Positions 23,450 to 31,413 of a stretch of 33,464 bases of DNA are shown one piece after another. Where the stretch lies: positions 1-33,464 of the forward strand of contig CAJMNK010000016.1 of assembly GCA_905214905.1 (NCBI GenBank), given 5' to 3'. Numbering within the stretch: the first letter of the stretch is position 1; every line of letters begins with the position of its first letter. The translations under genes were made by a program, and so were the position numbers. The stretch comes from an uncultured bacterium. Lineage in GTDB: Bacteria; Actinomycetota; Coriobacteriia; Coriobacteriales; Coriobacteriaceae. The notes beneath the pieces were generated by a model. That model ran no database searches. It had not been told where the DNA came from and worked only from the letters and a program-made list of their open reading frames with translations.

Positions 23450-24415
23450 ATGAACACTCTAATGTTCTTCTATACCCTAGCGATACTCCTGATTTGTATT
23501 GTGACGGCAGTGCTTTCGCTTGCCGCCTATGCCTCGTCTCGTCGACGCTTCTTTATCTATGGCAGCGGCGTTTTTATTTGCTATGCCATCGAGATGACCG
23601 AGATCTTCTTTTTTGAATACACGTTGCAAAACCAGAGTTTTCCAGCCAGCGACTATTACTCAATTTCCATGCCTGTGTTGCGGACGCTTGTGGCAACCGC
23701 TTCACAAGCTTTTATTTGGCTCATCGCCATGGACTTGCTCGACAAACATTCAAAAAAGCAGTTTGTTATTCCCGTCGCAACGTTCTTCCTGAGCGAGCTG
23801 CCGATCATTGTCGCTGTCCCCTACGGCCCCATGCATCAATGGCTCTACTACACGATACGTCAGGCATTCCTTGTATTTGTGGGGCTCTATATCTTTTGGA
23901 CGGCGCATAAAAGCACGCAGGTCGAACTTAAGGCGCGCGTCAACAATCAACGAAAGCACCTCATTATCGGCGCCATTCTGGTCGGGTGCATCGTTGCCGA
24001 GGACTTCTACAACATCCTTGTTGTTCCCATGAGCCTGGCACCCTCTTGGCTGCAGCTGTACCTGTCCGAGCGCAACTTTAGCGAGAACATCTTTGCGTGC
24101 TACTTTGCGATTCTGCTGATCATCTATGCCTATCACGTGCTTTCGATTCGCATGCAGGAGGCGCCCGAGGAAAAGAACGTCAGCGATCTTGATCGACACA
24201 TCGAAGAGCAGATGCCCTTCTATCGCAACGCCTACAAGCTCTCCAACCGCGAGACCGAAGTCATGCGTCTGGTTGTGTTGGGCAAATCGAACCAAGAGAT
24301 CGCTGACGAGCTCTTCCTTGCCGTGGGCACCGTCAAGACCCACATCCACAACATCCTGGTCAAAACTGAGCAGCAAAACCGCACGACACTCATCCTGCAT
24401 TTTTGGAAGCGATAA
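23450..24415 (+). CDS. AguR-like membrane-embedded LuxR-family regulator, paralogue 2
   Basis: Protein of 321 aa. About seven membrane helices followed by a LuxR-type helix-turn-helix near the C-terminus (KLSNRETEVMRLVVLGKSN, then AVGTVKTHIHNILVKTE). In enterococci and lactococci a transmembrane LuxR protein, AguR, is divergent from the aguBDAC genes and activates them in response to agmatine; the same arrangement is seen here. Start 23450 is chosen because it aligns with the start of paralogue 1 (MNTLMFFYT against MSFAFYIYT). ATG 23435 is the alternative. Repeat E begins one base after the stop. Confidence 0.88.
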   Translation: MNTLMFFYTLAILLICIVTAVLSLAAYASSRRRFFIYGSGVFICYAIEMTEIFFFEYTLQNQSFPASDYYSISMPVLRTLVATASQAFIWLIAMDLLDKHSKKQFVIPVATFFLSELPIIVAVPYGPMHQWLYYTIRQAFLVFVGLYIFWTAHKSTQVELKARVNNQRKHLIIGAILVGCIVAEDFYNILVVPMSLAPSWLQLYLSERNFSENIFACYFAILLIIYAYHVLSIRMQEAPEEKNVSDLDRHIEEQMPFYRNAYKLSNRETEVMRLVVLGKSNQEIADELFLAVGTVKTHIHNILVKTEQQNRTTLILHFWKR

Positions 24416-24680
24416 CCTACCAAATAGGGACAGGTTTATTTTGGCAGGTTTTATCTGGGCAAACGTCGGCCGCTGCGAGGGAGTTGCCGTCCCTCGCGGC
24501 GGTCTTCTAGCCGAAAAAATCAAGTGAGTAGACTTTTTCCATGAGGCCGAGCACACCCCAAAACGCCACAGCTCTGACCTGCGGTTTTATTGAGCGTTTG
24601 TCGCAATGTGCTCGGTAGATCCAAAAAAGTCTACTCACTTAGTTTTGAGATGCATCAGGCGGGCAAAAAAACCGCCGCGA
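24416..24680. repeat. Composite structured repeat E-F-G, copy 2
   Basis: E: CCTACCAAATAGGGACAGG...TTTTGGCAGG, then TTTTATCTGGGCAAACG. F: hairpin GCCGCTGCGAGGGA / TCCCTCGCGGCGG. G: outer arms AAGTGAGTAGACTTTTT (24522-24538) and AAAAAAGTCTACTCACTT (24623-24640), inner CCGAGCACA / TGTGCTCGG, and the same loop as copy 1, CTGACCTGCGG then TTTTATTGAGCGTTTG. Order and spacing match 10429-10680. With repeat A copy 2 it fills the gap 24416-24870. Confidence 0.85.
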
Positions 24681-24686
24681 AGGAAG

Positions 24687-24830
24687 GGTTACGCGGTTTC
24701 ACCAAACCGCGTAACCAGCCGACGCTGCAAGCGCCCCTAAGCGGCAATCTGACGTTCAATCGGCGGTCGCGTACCAAAGCACGCTCCCCTCCTCTTTCAC
24801 GTCGCCTTGCTCGCTTAGGGGCGCTTTCGC
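24687..24830 (+). repeat. Structured repeat A, copy 2
   Basis: Hairpin GGTTACGCGGTTT / AAACCGCGTAACC with loop CACC (24687-24716), linker CGACGCTGCAAG, then long-stem arms AAGCGCCCCTAAGCGG (24729-24744) and CGCTTAGGGGCGCTT (24812-24826). Relative to copy 1 (AAGCCCGCCAGAGC and GCTCTGGCGGG) both arms changed but still pair over 13-14 bases. GGCAATCTG and CCTTGCTCGC are unchanged. It lies about 40 bases past the end of the ABC permease gene. Confidence 0.8.
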
Positions 24831-24870
24831 TGACTTATGCTCAACCTGCGATAATTTCGAGCTGAACGAG

Positions 24871-27075
24871 TTACTCGCTGTAGCGGGTGGCGATGGCGGC
24901 TCGCACTATGCCGGTGCTCATGAGGTAAGTTACCAAGAAGTAGCCGCCGTAGGATGCCAAGAAGATCGCGCAGGTGAGGCCCACCGTGCCGCCGATGCTC
25001 ATATGACCGAACGTGCTCACCAGGTCGATAATCACCTTGAGCGCCACAAAGGAGTGCGCCAAGCCCACCGCCAACGGGAACAGGAAGAACACCGCTTGCT
25101 GCGCCATCACCGAATGCCGGATCTGACGGTCGTCACAGCCGATCTGCGCCAGCACGCGATAGCTGCGGCTGCCGTCGGCCACGTTGGAGAGCTGCTGGAT
25201 CGATAGAATCGCCGCGCATGCAACGACCAATACAAAGCCAATGTAGATGGCCAGATAGCTAATCATGCCGTTCATCTGCGCTGCTTGCGTGTACATCTCG
25301 GAACGCGTGATGAAGACTCCCCACGACCCCGGCTCCTTGCCGTCGACGAGCAGATTGTCGAGCAAGGTGTATTTAATGCTCTCGTCTGCCTTGGTCACAT
25401 CCATCCCCTGTTTGTAGTTAACGAGCAGGCTACTGGCATACGGCTGCAGATTAAGTTGGGACAACAGCTCGTCGGCAACGACGACGGTACCGGGATTGCT
25501 GCCCATCGCCGAGTTGGCGATGGCCGCTGTGTCCTTGTCCGACTTATCGGTTGCGGGCTTGAGCGTATGCCCGCCCAAGGTGAGGGTATGGCCCCCAGCC
25601 ATGTATTTGGTGTACAGGTCGACCAGCTCGCCGCCCATATCACACGTGAGCAGATACTGGTCGTGACCGATGTGCACCGGCTCCTCACCCATCATCTGAC
25701 GCAGTTTGTTGTACTGGCTCGCCGGCGTCACAAACAGACCCATCGTATCGGCATTGCTACCCCCGAACGCCTTGGGAAGCTTTTCGCCCATGATCTTGCA
25801 CATCTCACTTGGGGTCACCGAAGGATTCGAGCCGCCAAACGGGTAACTCAGATACGAATCGATCTGCACATGCTCACCGGCAACATCGGCGATATCGACC
25901 TTCTTGCCGGTCTCGTCGTTGTTGTCCGCCGAACTGTCCCTGCCGTGCCATGCGGGGTACAAATCGACCGTTGTATCGGCCGGCACCATGCGATCGGCTT
26001 CATCAGACGGATTGACGTACTCTTTGTAGTAGTCGAACGTATCGGGCGTGTAATAGACATACGTCTGAGACACGTCTACAGGGTTATAGCGCTCCAGGTT
26101 TTCGTTCATCACGTTGGCAATCGACATACCGCACGTCACCGAGGTGATGGCCAAAAACAGGAGCATCGCGATGACGCCCATCGAAAAGCACACCGTGTTG
26201 ACCTTGGCCGCAAGCTGGCGCACGGTAAACATGTTGAGGCCGCGCCAATACACGCCGCGCAGGCTCTGCAGCAGCTTGATGAGCATGCCCGAGAGTCCCC
26301 AGAACAGGGCAAAGGTGCCCACGGTAACCATAGCGGTCGTAATACCAAACTGGTTCATGGCCTCTTGCAGCTTGCTGTCCGTCGCGGTTAGCGGGAACCC
26401 ATCACGTAGCAGACGGTAATAGGCCACGCCCACAAGCACCACGCCCACGGCAAAGATGGCAATCGCGATCCAGGGGTTGCGTGTCTTGATGCTCTCGTTG
26501 CGACGCTCGGCACCCATAAGCTCGATGAGTTTGGTACGACGCACGGCGCGAAGGTTCAGCAGTAGCGTGAGCACAAACATTACGAGCATGCAGGCAAGGG
26601 TCAGGTTGAACGCATGCACCGAGAAAAAGAAGTGGAAATTGGCGATCTGTGTCTTAAAAAGCGAGGCCGTAAAGAACGTCATGAGCTGGGAGAGTCCCAC
26701 ACCCAGCACAATGCCGACGACAAAGGCCACGACCGATACTATCACGGTCTCGAGCGCCATGATCGTGGCGACGCGCCCGCGCCCCATGCCGAGCACCTGG
26801 TACAGGCCAAACTCCTTTTTGCGGCGTTTCATGATGAAGTTATTGGCATACACCATCAAAAAGGCCATGACACCGGCCAAAAAGTACGTCAGGTCGCCGA
26901 GCATGCTGCCCATTACCTGCGCCAAGCCCTTTTCATCGATTCCGGCGATGTCGACCTGCATCGAGATGGTGTTAAAGGCATAGAAGACCGTGACGCCCAG
27001 GGTGAGCGTCAAAAGGTAGACGAGGTAGTCGCGGCCGGCGCGGCGGACGTTGCCCCAAGCGAGTTTACAGAGCAT
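24871..27075 (-). CDS. BceB-like ABC transporter permease (FtsX family)
   Basis: Protein of 734 aa. About ten membrane helices, with FtsX-type blocks after helix 1 (VMGSMLGDLTYFLAGVMAFLMVYANNFIMKRRKKEFGLYQVLGMGR) and near the C-terminus (RSYRVLAQIGCDDRQIRHSV, then the last two helices). A large extracytoplasmic domain (about 325-600) lies between, as in BceB-type peptide-antibiotic transporters. It would work with the ATPase encoded just upstream in removing cell-wall-active peptides. Start ATG 27075 overlaps the ATPase stop by 11 bases and has GAGGG upstream; a GTG twelve bases earlier is less likely. No adjacent BceRS two-component system is present, which is unusual for this family. Confidence 0.9.
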   Translation of the reverse strand: MLCKLAWGNVRRAGRDYLVYLLTLTLGVTVFYAFNTISMQVDIAGIDEKGLAQVMGSMLGDLTYFLAGVMAFLMVYANNFIMKRRKKEFGLYQVLGMGRGRVATIMALETVIVSVVAFVVGIVLGVGLSQLMTFFTASLFKTQIANFHFFFSVHAFNLTLACMLVMFVLTLLLNLRAVRRTKLIELMGAERRNESIKTRNPWIAIAIFAVGVVLVGVAYYRLLRDGFPLTATDSKLQEAMNQFGITTAMVTVGTFALFWGLSGMLIKLLQSLRGVYWRGLNMFTVRQLAAKVNTVCFSMGVIAMLLFLAITSVTCGMSIANVMNENLERYNPVDVSQTYVYYTPDTFDYYKEYVNPSDEADRMVPADTTVDLYPAWHGRDSSADNNDETGKKVDIADVAGEHVQIDSYLSYPFGGSNPSVTPSEMCKIMGEKLPKAFGGSNADTMGLFVTPASQYNKLRQMMGEEPVHIGHDQYLLTCDMGGELVDLYTKYMAGGHTLTLGGHTLKPATDKSDKDTAAIANSAMGSNPGTVVVADELLSQLNLQPYASSLLVNYKQGMDVTKADESIKYTLLDNLLVDGKEPGSWGVFITRSEMYTQAAQMNGMISYLAIYIGFVLVVACAAILSIQQLSNVADGSRSYRVLAQIGCDDRQIRHSVMAQQAVFFLFPLAVGLAHSFVALKVIIDLVSTFGHMSIGGTVGLTCAIFLASYGGYFLVTYLMSTGIVRAAIATRYSE

Positions 27076-27850
27076 CGGAGCCCTCACCGCCCATCATGGC
27101 AACGACCTCCATAATGCGGTCAAAGAACTCTCGGCGGTCGGTGTCGCCGCGGCGCAGCTCGGTGAAGATCTTGCCGTCGCGGATAAACAGCACACGGCTC
27201 GTGTAGCTGGCGGCAAAGCTATCGTGCGTGACCATGAGCACGGTGGCGCGCAGGCGGCGATTGAGGGCCTCCAGGCTCTCGAGCGCCAGGCGGGCGCTCT
27301 TGGAATCGAGGGCGCCGGTGGGCTCGTCGGCCATGATCATGGTGGGGTCGGTGACGAGCGCGCGAGCCGCGGCAACGCGCTGCTGCTGGCCGCCGGACAT
27401 CTGGTAGGGGTACTTGTCGAGCACCTGACTGATGGACAGGCGCGCGGCCACATCCTGCACGCGGGTCGAGATCTCTGCCGAGTTTGCGCGGGCAATGGTG
27501 AGCGGCAGGGCGATGTTCTCGCGTGCCGTGAGCGTATCGAGCAGGTTGGAGTCCTGGAAGATAAAGCCCAGCTCCTCGCGGCGGAACTGCGAGAGCTTGG
27601 CTTGTTTCATGCGCGTTACGTCCTGCCCGTTGATGCGGATCGTGCCACTTGTGGCGCTATCGATGGTCGACACGCAGTTGAGCAACGTCGACTTGCCCGA
27701 GCCCGAGGCGCCCATGATGCCGACGAATTCGCCGCGGTTGACGGTAAAGCTGACATCGTTGAGCGCGCGGGTCACGTTGCCCAGTGCTCCATATACCTTT
27801 TCGAGATGCGCGACCTCCAGTACCGGGGTCGCCGTTTGCGTGGTTTGCAT
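27065..27850 (-). CDS. BceA-like ABC transporter ATPase
   Basis: Protein of 261 aa, one ABC domain. Walker A GASGSGKS (47-54), Q-loop FQDSNLL, signature MSGGQQQR, Walker B TMIMADEP and switch histidine VTHDSF. Typical of the MacB/BceA group that drives FtsX-family permeases. Start 27850 follows AAAGGA. Coupled to the permease by overlap. Divergent from the Nudix-Vsr gene. Confidence 0.95.
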   Translation of the reverse strand: MQTTQTATPVLEVAHLEKVYGALGNVTRALNDVSFTVNRGEFVGIMGASGSGKSTLLNCVSTIDSATSGTIRINGQDVTRMKQAKLSQFRREELGFIFQDSNLLDTLTARENIALPLTIARANSAEISTRVQDVAARLSISQVLDKYPYQMSGGQQQRVAAARALVTDPTMIMADEPTGALDSKSARLALESLEALNRRLRATVLMVTHDSFAASYTSRVLFIRDGKIFTELRRGDTDRREFFDRIMEVVAMMGGEGSDAL

Positions 27851-27933
27851 ACCGAGTCCTTTCTTGCGATTAGTCTACGGCATCTATAGTCGCAAGGAGC
27901 CGAGTCGGCTACCATCGATATGGCTTACGCTTG

Positions 27934-27951
27934 CCTTACCGTTGTGTAAGG
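27934..27951. promoter_or_regulatory. Dyad CCTTAC-N6-GTAAGG in the ABC / Nudix-Vsr divergent region
   Basis: Perfect 6-bp arms (27934-27939, 27946-27951) about 50 bases before the Nudix-Vsr start. Dyads of this size and position are common operators, including for MerR-type factors; no regulator gene is adjacent. Confidence 0.45.
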
Positions 27952-27998
27952 TACGGGTAGCTAGCCTGTCACGTGTTGATGTTGAGAGAGGACTCCTG

Positions 27999-28985
27999 TT
28001 GAAGACTGTTCATGTTGCCGCTGGGATCATTCGCAAGGAAGGATCCGACGAGCTACTGGCCGTGCAGCGCGGCTACGGCGACATGCAGGGACTTTGGGAG
28101 TTTCCCGGTGGCAAGCTCATGCGCGGCGAGACACCCGAAGACGCCGTACGCCGCGAGCTTATGGAAGAGTTGCAGGTAAAAGTCACCAACCTGCGCGATT
28201 TCTATACCGTTGAGTACGACTACCCTGATCTCCATCTCTCCATGGAGTGCTACTACTGCTCGCTCGCCGATGAATCCGATGAACCCCAGAAGCACGACCG
28301 CCAGCTCGATATCCGCTGGATTCCGCGCACCTCTCTTGCCACCGTCGAGTGGATGCCCGCCGACAAGGAGCTTATCGATGCGCTGATTGAGCTGAAGGAA
28401 GACCGGCTCGAGGCAAGCTCCGCCGATGACGCCGCGCCCAACGCAGCCGACAAACCCGCCACCAAACCCAAGCGCGCACCTAAGCGCCGCAGCAAAAAGC
28501 GTCCCAAGCCCGGTCTGCTCGACGGCATCGATACCTCGGACCTTTCCGCCGACGAGCGTGAGCTCGTGCGCCGTCGCGCCGCCATCAAAAAGTCCATGAA
28601 GGGCAACAAGCGTGCCAACACCAAGCCCGAGCTGCTCGTACGACAGCGCCTGCGCGCAGCGGGCCTTACGGGTTATCGCTTGGAATGGAAGGTTCCCGGC
28701 AAGCCCGACATCGCCTTTCCCGGGCGCAAGATCGCCATTTTCGTCAACGGCTGCTTTTGGCACCGTTGCCCTAAGTGCAATCCGAGCCAGCCAAAGCGCA
28801 ATGTTGAGTTTTGGGAGGCAAAGTTCCGTCGCAACGTCGAGCGCGACCGCGCTGCCGTGGCAGCACTCACTCAAATGGGCTGGACGTCCATAACCATCTG
28901 GGAATGCGATCTCAAAAAAGACCGCATCGACGCCACGATGGAGAAGGTCATCGAACAGGTGCGCGCCGCAGAGCCGCAGCGCTAA
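27999..28985 (+). CDS. Nudix hydrolase fused to a Vsr-type endonuclease domain
   Basis: Protein of 328 aa. Residues 1-135 are a MutT-like Nudix domain: MKTVHVAAGIIRKE start, LWEFPGGK, and Nudix box G38-GETPEDAVRRELMEEL-V60 with the full G-x5-E-x7-RE-x2-EE pattern. Residues 140-175 are a linker rich in Ala, Pro, Lys and Arg (KPKRAPKRRSKKRPK). Residues 196-315 resemble very-short-patch repair endonuclease: KRANTKPELLVRQRLRA, PGKPDIAF with D237, FVNGCFWHRC with C252, W254 and H255, NVERDR and WECDL. Start is TTG 27999, because GAGAGG precedes it and MKTVHVAAG is a standard MutT start; the frame continues upstream but without support. It would hydrolyse oxidised nucleotides and nick T:G mismatches in one protein. 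No cytosine methyltransferase is adjacent. Confidence 0.85.
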   Translation: MKTVHVAAGIIRKEGSDELLAVQRGYGDMQGLWEFPGGKLMRGETPEDAVRRELMEELQVKVTNLRDFYTVEYDYPDLHLSMECYYCSLADESDEPQKHDRQLDIRWIPRTSLATVEWMPADKELIDALIELKEDRLEASSADDAAPNAADKPATKPKRAPKRRSKKRPKPGLLDGIDTSDLSADERELVRRRAAIKKSMKGNKRANTKPELLVRQRLRAAGLTGYRLEWKVPGKPDIAFPGRKIAIFVNGCFWHRCPKCNPSQPKRNVEFWEAKFRRNVERDRAAVAALTQMGWTSITIWECDLKKDRIDATMEKVIEQVRAAEPQR

Positions 28986-29237
28986 CAGCGAGCATTCACA
29001 CGCTCCGCACGTCCGCGCCACTCCACGTCACAAACCTTGGAAAGCCATTAAGTCCAAAACCTTTCAAGAGTGTTACTCGATAGCTCTGAACTGCAGTTTC
29101 ATCGTAACACCAAACCAGGTTAAGCCTTTCTTTAGCGCTTCTTTGCGGCAGCCGCGGCATAATACTGCCAACGCACGGGACCTAGCAGCACACCCTGTGC
29201 GCAACCTTTTGGTGGACATCGAGGAGGCCGCATAAGC

Positions 29238-29447
29238 ATGCATTCTTCCAATGACGCAACACAGCAGCCATCCCTAAAACATGCAGACCTTTTCTCCTTC
29301 CCCCCGACACAGAGAAACGGTCTCCTCGACTCCCCAACCTCACAGCAAAAACGCTCAACCGATCAAAGCCTCAACCTGCGAGCATCGTTCGAAAAGCTCC
29401 AAACATCCCTAAACAAGGCGTTCCCCGAACAGGCAAGAGCAGTCTAA
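29238..29447 (+). CDS. Small hypothetical protein of 69 aa
   Basis: ATG 29238 follows GAGGAGG with a rather long ten-base spacing. The product is polar, Ser/Gln-rich and probably disordered (MHSSNDATQQPSLKHADLFS), ending KLQTSLNKAFPEQARAV. Codon use is less GC-biased than the neighbours. No family recognised. The preceding gap 28986-29237 shows no repeat. It could be a real small gene or chance, and it ends 26 bases before the AraC gene. Confidence 0.4.
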   Translation: MHSSNDATQQPSLKHADLFSFPPTQRNGLLDSPTSQQKRSTDQSLNLRASFEKLQTSLNKAFPEQARAV

Positions 29448-29460
29448 GCCCATCGCGCTT

Positions 29461-29466
29461 TATACT
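29461..29466 (+). promoter_or_regulatory. -10 element TATACT positioned for a leaderless AraC transcript
   Basis: TATACT ends seven bases before ATG 29473, which puts the expected transcription start at or next to the start codon. No good -35 is visible. Confidence 0.45.
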
Positions 29467-29472
29467 GATGCC

Positions 29473-30411
29473 ATGCGAAACATGGATCACATAGAATTGC
29501 ACCGCGGAGGACGCGAGGAAGCGTTTCCCGAGACCGCCGAAGACTGGCCCTATATTGCCGAACGCGCAGAATTCGCTCGCTATCCGGGCAATTCCGTCCC
29601 CTGGCACTGGCATTCCGAAGTTGAGCTTTTCTACATGGAACAGGGAGCGATTGACTATCGAACGCGCGCGGCTCATGAGCACGTACGCTTTGAGGAAGGG
29701 TCCGCCGGCTTTATCAACGGCGGCGTTTTGCACAGCACGCTGCAATCACCCAATTCGGCACCAGCCATTCAAATGTTGCATATCTTTCAGCCGTCGATGC
29801 TCGGCGATCCCGCGGGACGCCTTCAAAAGCGCTATATCAATCCTTTGCTGCAATGTCGAGGCGTCGATGTGCTCAAATGGTCGCCCACCAACCCCGACGA
29901 TATGCCCTTTATCGATTTGCTAAAGAGTTCCTTTAACCACGACCTTCAACGGCCGCAGAACGAGATGGCGCTTCGGAATAGCTTGTCAGAGCTCTGGATT
30001 CAGATTTACGCCAAGGCCGAACCGCTCTTTTCCTCCGACAACGCCTCTTGGATGACCAACCGCGACGTACAGTTCAAGGCAATCCTGGACTATATCCGCG
30101 CAAACTATGCAGCCGCTATAGATGTGCCCCAGATGGCATCTGCAGCCGGCGTAAGCGAAAGAGAGTGTTACCGCATTATCGAAGCTTGCGCAGGAACGAC
30201 CCCGGCGGCATATCTGCGCGCATACCGCGTAAACCGTGTTTGCGAACTTTTGGCACACACCACGCGAACGGTCCAGACAGTCGCGCGCCAATGCGGCTTT
30301 GCGACAGCAAGCCATCTTGGCCAGGTATTTAAAGAACAAATGGGATGCACTCCTTCGAGCTATCGAGCAGCGAGGCAGAATCTCGATAGCACCAGGCAGA
30401 AATCCTGCTAG
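29473..30411 (+). CDS. AraC-family regulator with cupin sensor domain
   Basis: Protein of 312 aa. Cupin effector domain (about 35-130) with H45, H47 and E51 in PWHWHSEVELFYME. C-terminal double helix-turn-helix (about 202-305): AIDVPQMASAAGVSERECYR and VARQCGFATASHLGQVFKEQMG. No Shine-Dalgarno site precedes the start. It is followed 56 bases later by the HAD phosphatase on the same strand. Likely a sugar-responsive regulator; target unknown. Confidence 0.9.
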   Translation: MRNMDHIELHRGGREEAFPETAEDWPYIAERAEFARYPGNSVPWHWHSEVELFYMEQGAIDYRTRAAHEHVRFEEGSAGFINGGVLHSTLQSPNSAPAIQMLHIFQPSMLGDPAGRLQKRYINPLLQCRGVDVLKWSPTNPDDMPFIDLLKSSFNHDLQRPQNEMALRNSLSELWIQIYAKAEPLFSSDNASWMTNRDVQFKAILDYIRANYAAAIDVPQMASAAGVSERECYRIIEACAGTTPAAYLRAYRVNRVCELLAHTTRTVQTVARQCGFATASHLGQVFKEQMGCTPSSYRAARQNLDSTRQKSC

Positions 30412-30467
30412 CCTTTCTTCTGTCACCGCATCAAACTTGCAGGCAAACAACAGAGAGGAGAAATCAT

Positions 30468-31091
30468 ATGAAGCACTTTGACCATATCGTATTTGACGTT
30501 GATGGGACATTGGCAGATACAGAAGAAAGCGTTCTATCATCGCTTGTCCAGATTGTCCAAGAAGAGACCGGCAAAACGCTCCCCCGACACGAGCTTGAAT
30601 TTGCCCTCGGCATACCCGGCAAGGATGCCCTTGAGAAACTTGGAATCTACTCGCAGGCAACGTTGGATCGCTGGTGCCAAGTTGCCGCCAGCTTTAAAAG
30701 CACCATCAGCGTGTTTCCAGGTTTGCTTGAAGTCATCGCAACACTCGCCGATAGCGGCTGCAAACTTGGCATCGTCTCCTCACGTGCGCGCGACGAATAC
30801 ACAAAAGAAATTGCGCCCCTTGGTTTCGATAAGTATTTTGAGCACATCATCCTTGTCGAAGACACAACCGAACATAAACCCGCACCCGCACCCATGCTCG
30901 AATATCTCCGGCGTACGGGCGCGAATCCTGGCAACGTCGTCTACGTTGGCGACACCGTCTACGACGAACAATGCGCAACTTCGGCAGGGGTCAGTTTTGC
31001 CAGAGCGGCATGGGGATCACACCAAGACATCCCAAACGCCACCTACAACCTCAAAACCCCCAACGACCTGCTAACCCTAACAACCAAGTAA
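30468..31091 (+). CDS. HAD-superfamily phosphatase, phosphoglycolate phosphatase-like
   Basis: Protein of 207 aa. HAD motif I DVDGT with nucleophile D10 and D12, a helical cap (about 15-85), motif II IVSSRARD, motif III lysine in EHKPAPAPML, and motif IV YVGDTVYDEQCA. Class C1 cap as in Gph, PgmB or PpaX-type enzymes. It would dephosphorylate a small sugar phosphate or phosphoglycolate; substrate not predictable. Start 30468 follows AGAGGAGA. Downstream of the AraC regulator and convergent with the aldolase. Confidence 0.9.
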   Translation: MKHFDHIVFDVDGTLADTEESVLSSLVQIVQEETGKTLPRHELEFALGIPGKDALEKLGIYSQATLDRWCQVAASFKSTISVFPGLLEVIATLADSGCKLGIVSSRARDEYTKEIAPLGFDKYFEHIILVEDTTEHKPAPAPMLEYLRRTGANPGNVVYVGDTVYDEQCATSAGVSFARAAWGSHQDIPNATYNLKTPNDLLTLTTK

Positions 31092-31117
31092 CCCCCGCGT
31101 CCCACCCTTTCAGCCCC

Positions 31118-31234
31118 AACGCCACAAGGGCGATTGAGCAGAACGGCTTGGGCGGGTCCCCGTACTTAGTTTCCAAAATCATTCCGCAGCGCGAAGGCTT
31201 CTTATTATTTTCCGCCCTAACGCCACAAGGGCGA
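31118..31234. repeat. Direct repeat AACGCCACAAGGGCGA, 101 bases apart, with a degenerate module between
   Basis: AACGCCACAAGGGCGA at 31118-31133 and 31219-31234. The stretch 31165-31200 (TACTTAGTTTCC, then TTCCGCAG and GAAGGCTTC) is a decayed version of 31269-31308 (GCTTAGTTCCCC, TTCCGCAG, AAAGCCTC). This suggests a tandem duplication. Confidence 0.7.
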
Positions 31235-31255
31235 CGACCTCGAGTAGGTCAACCT

Positions 31256-31380
31256 GGGAGGGACGAGGGCTTAGTTCCCCAATCTTTCCGCAGGGGGCAA
31301 AAAGCCTCGCCGCACGAAGTGCGCAGCGAGGCTTTTTGCATGCCCGAGGACGATTGGGGAACTAAGTCCTCGTCCCTCCC
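31256..31380. terminator. Bidirectional terminator nested in a 29-base inverted repeat
   Basis: The core hairpin CAAAAAGCCTCGC (31298-31310) and GCGAGGCTTTTTG (31326-31338), with an apical CGCAC/GTGCG, has T-runs on both strands and can end both the HAD and aldolase transcripts. It is flanked by outer arms at 31256-31284 and 31352-31380, complementary at 28 of 29 positions (containing CTTAGTTCCCCAATC). The whole fold spans 125 bases. The gap 31092-31413 holds only this and the direct repeats. Confidence 0.85.
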
Positions 31381-31413
31381 CGGGATATGTAGCGAGTCGG
31401 AGTACCCTTGCTG

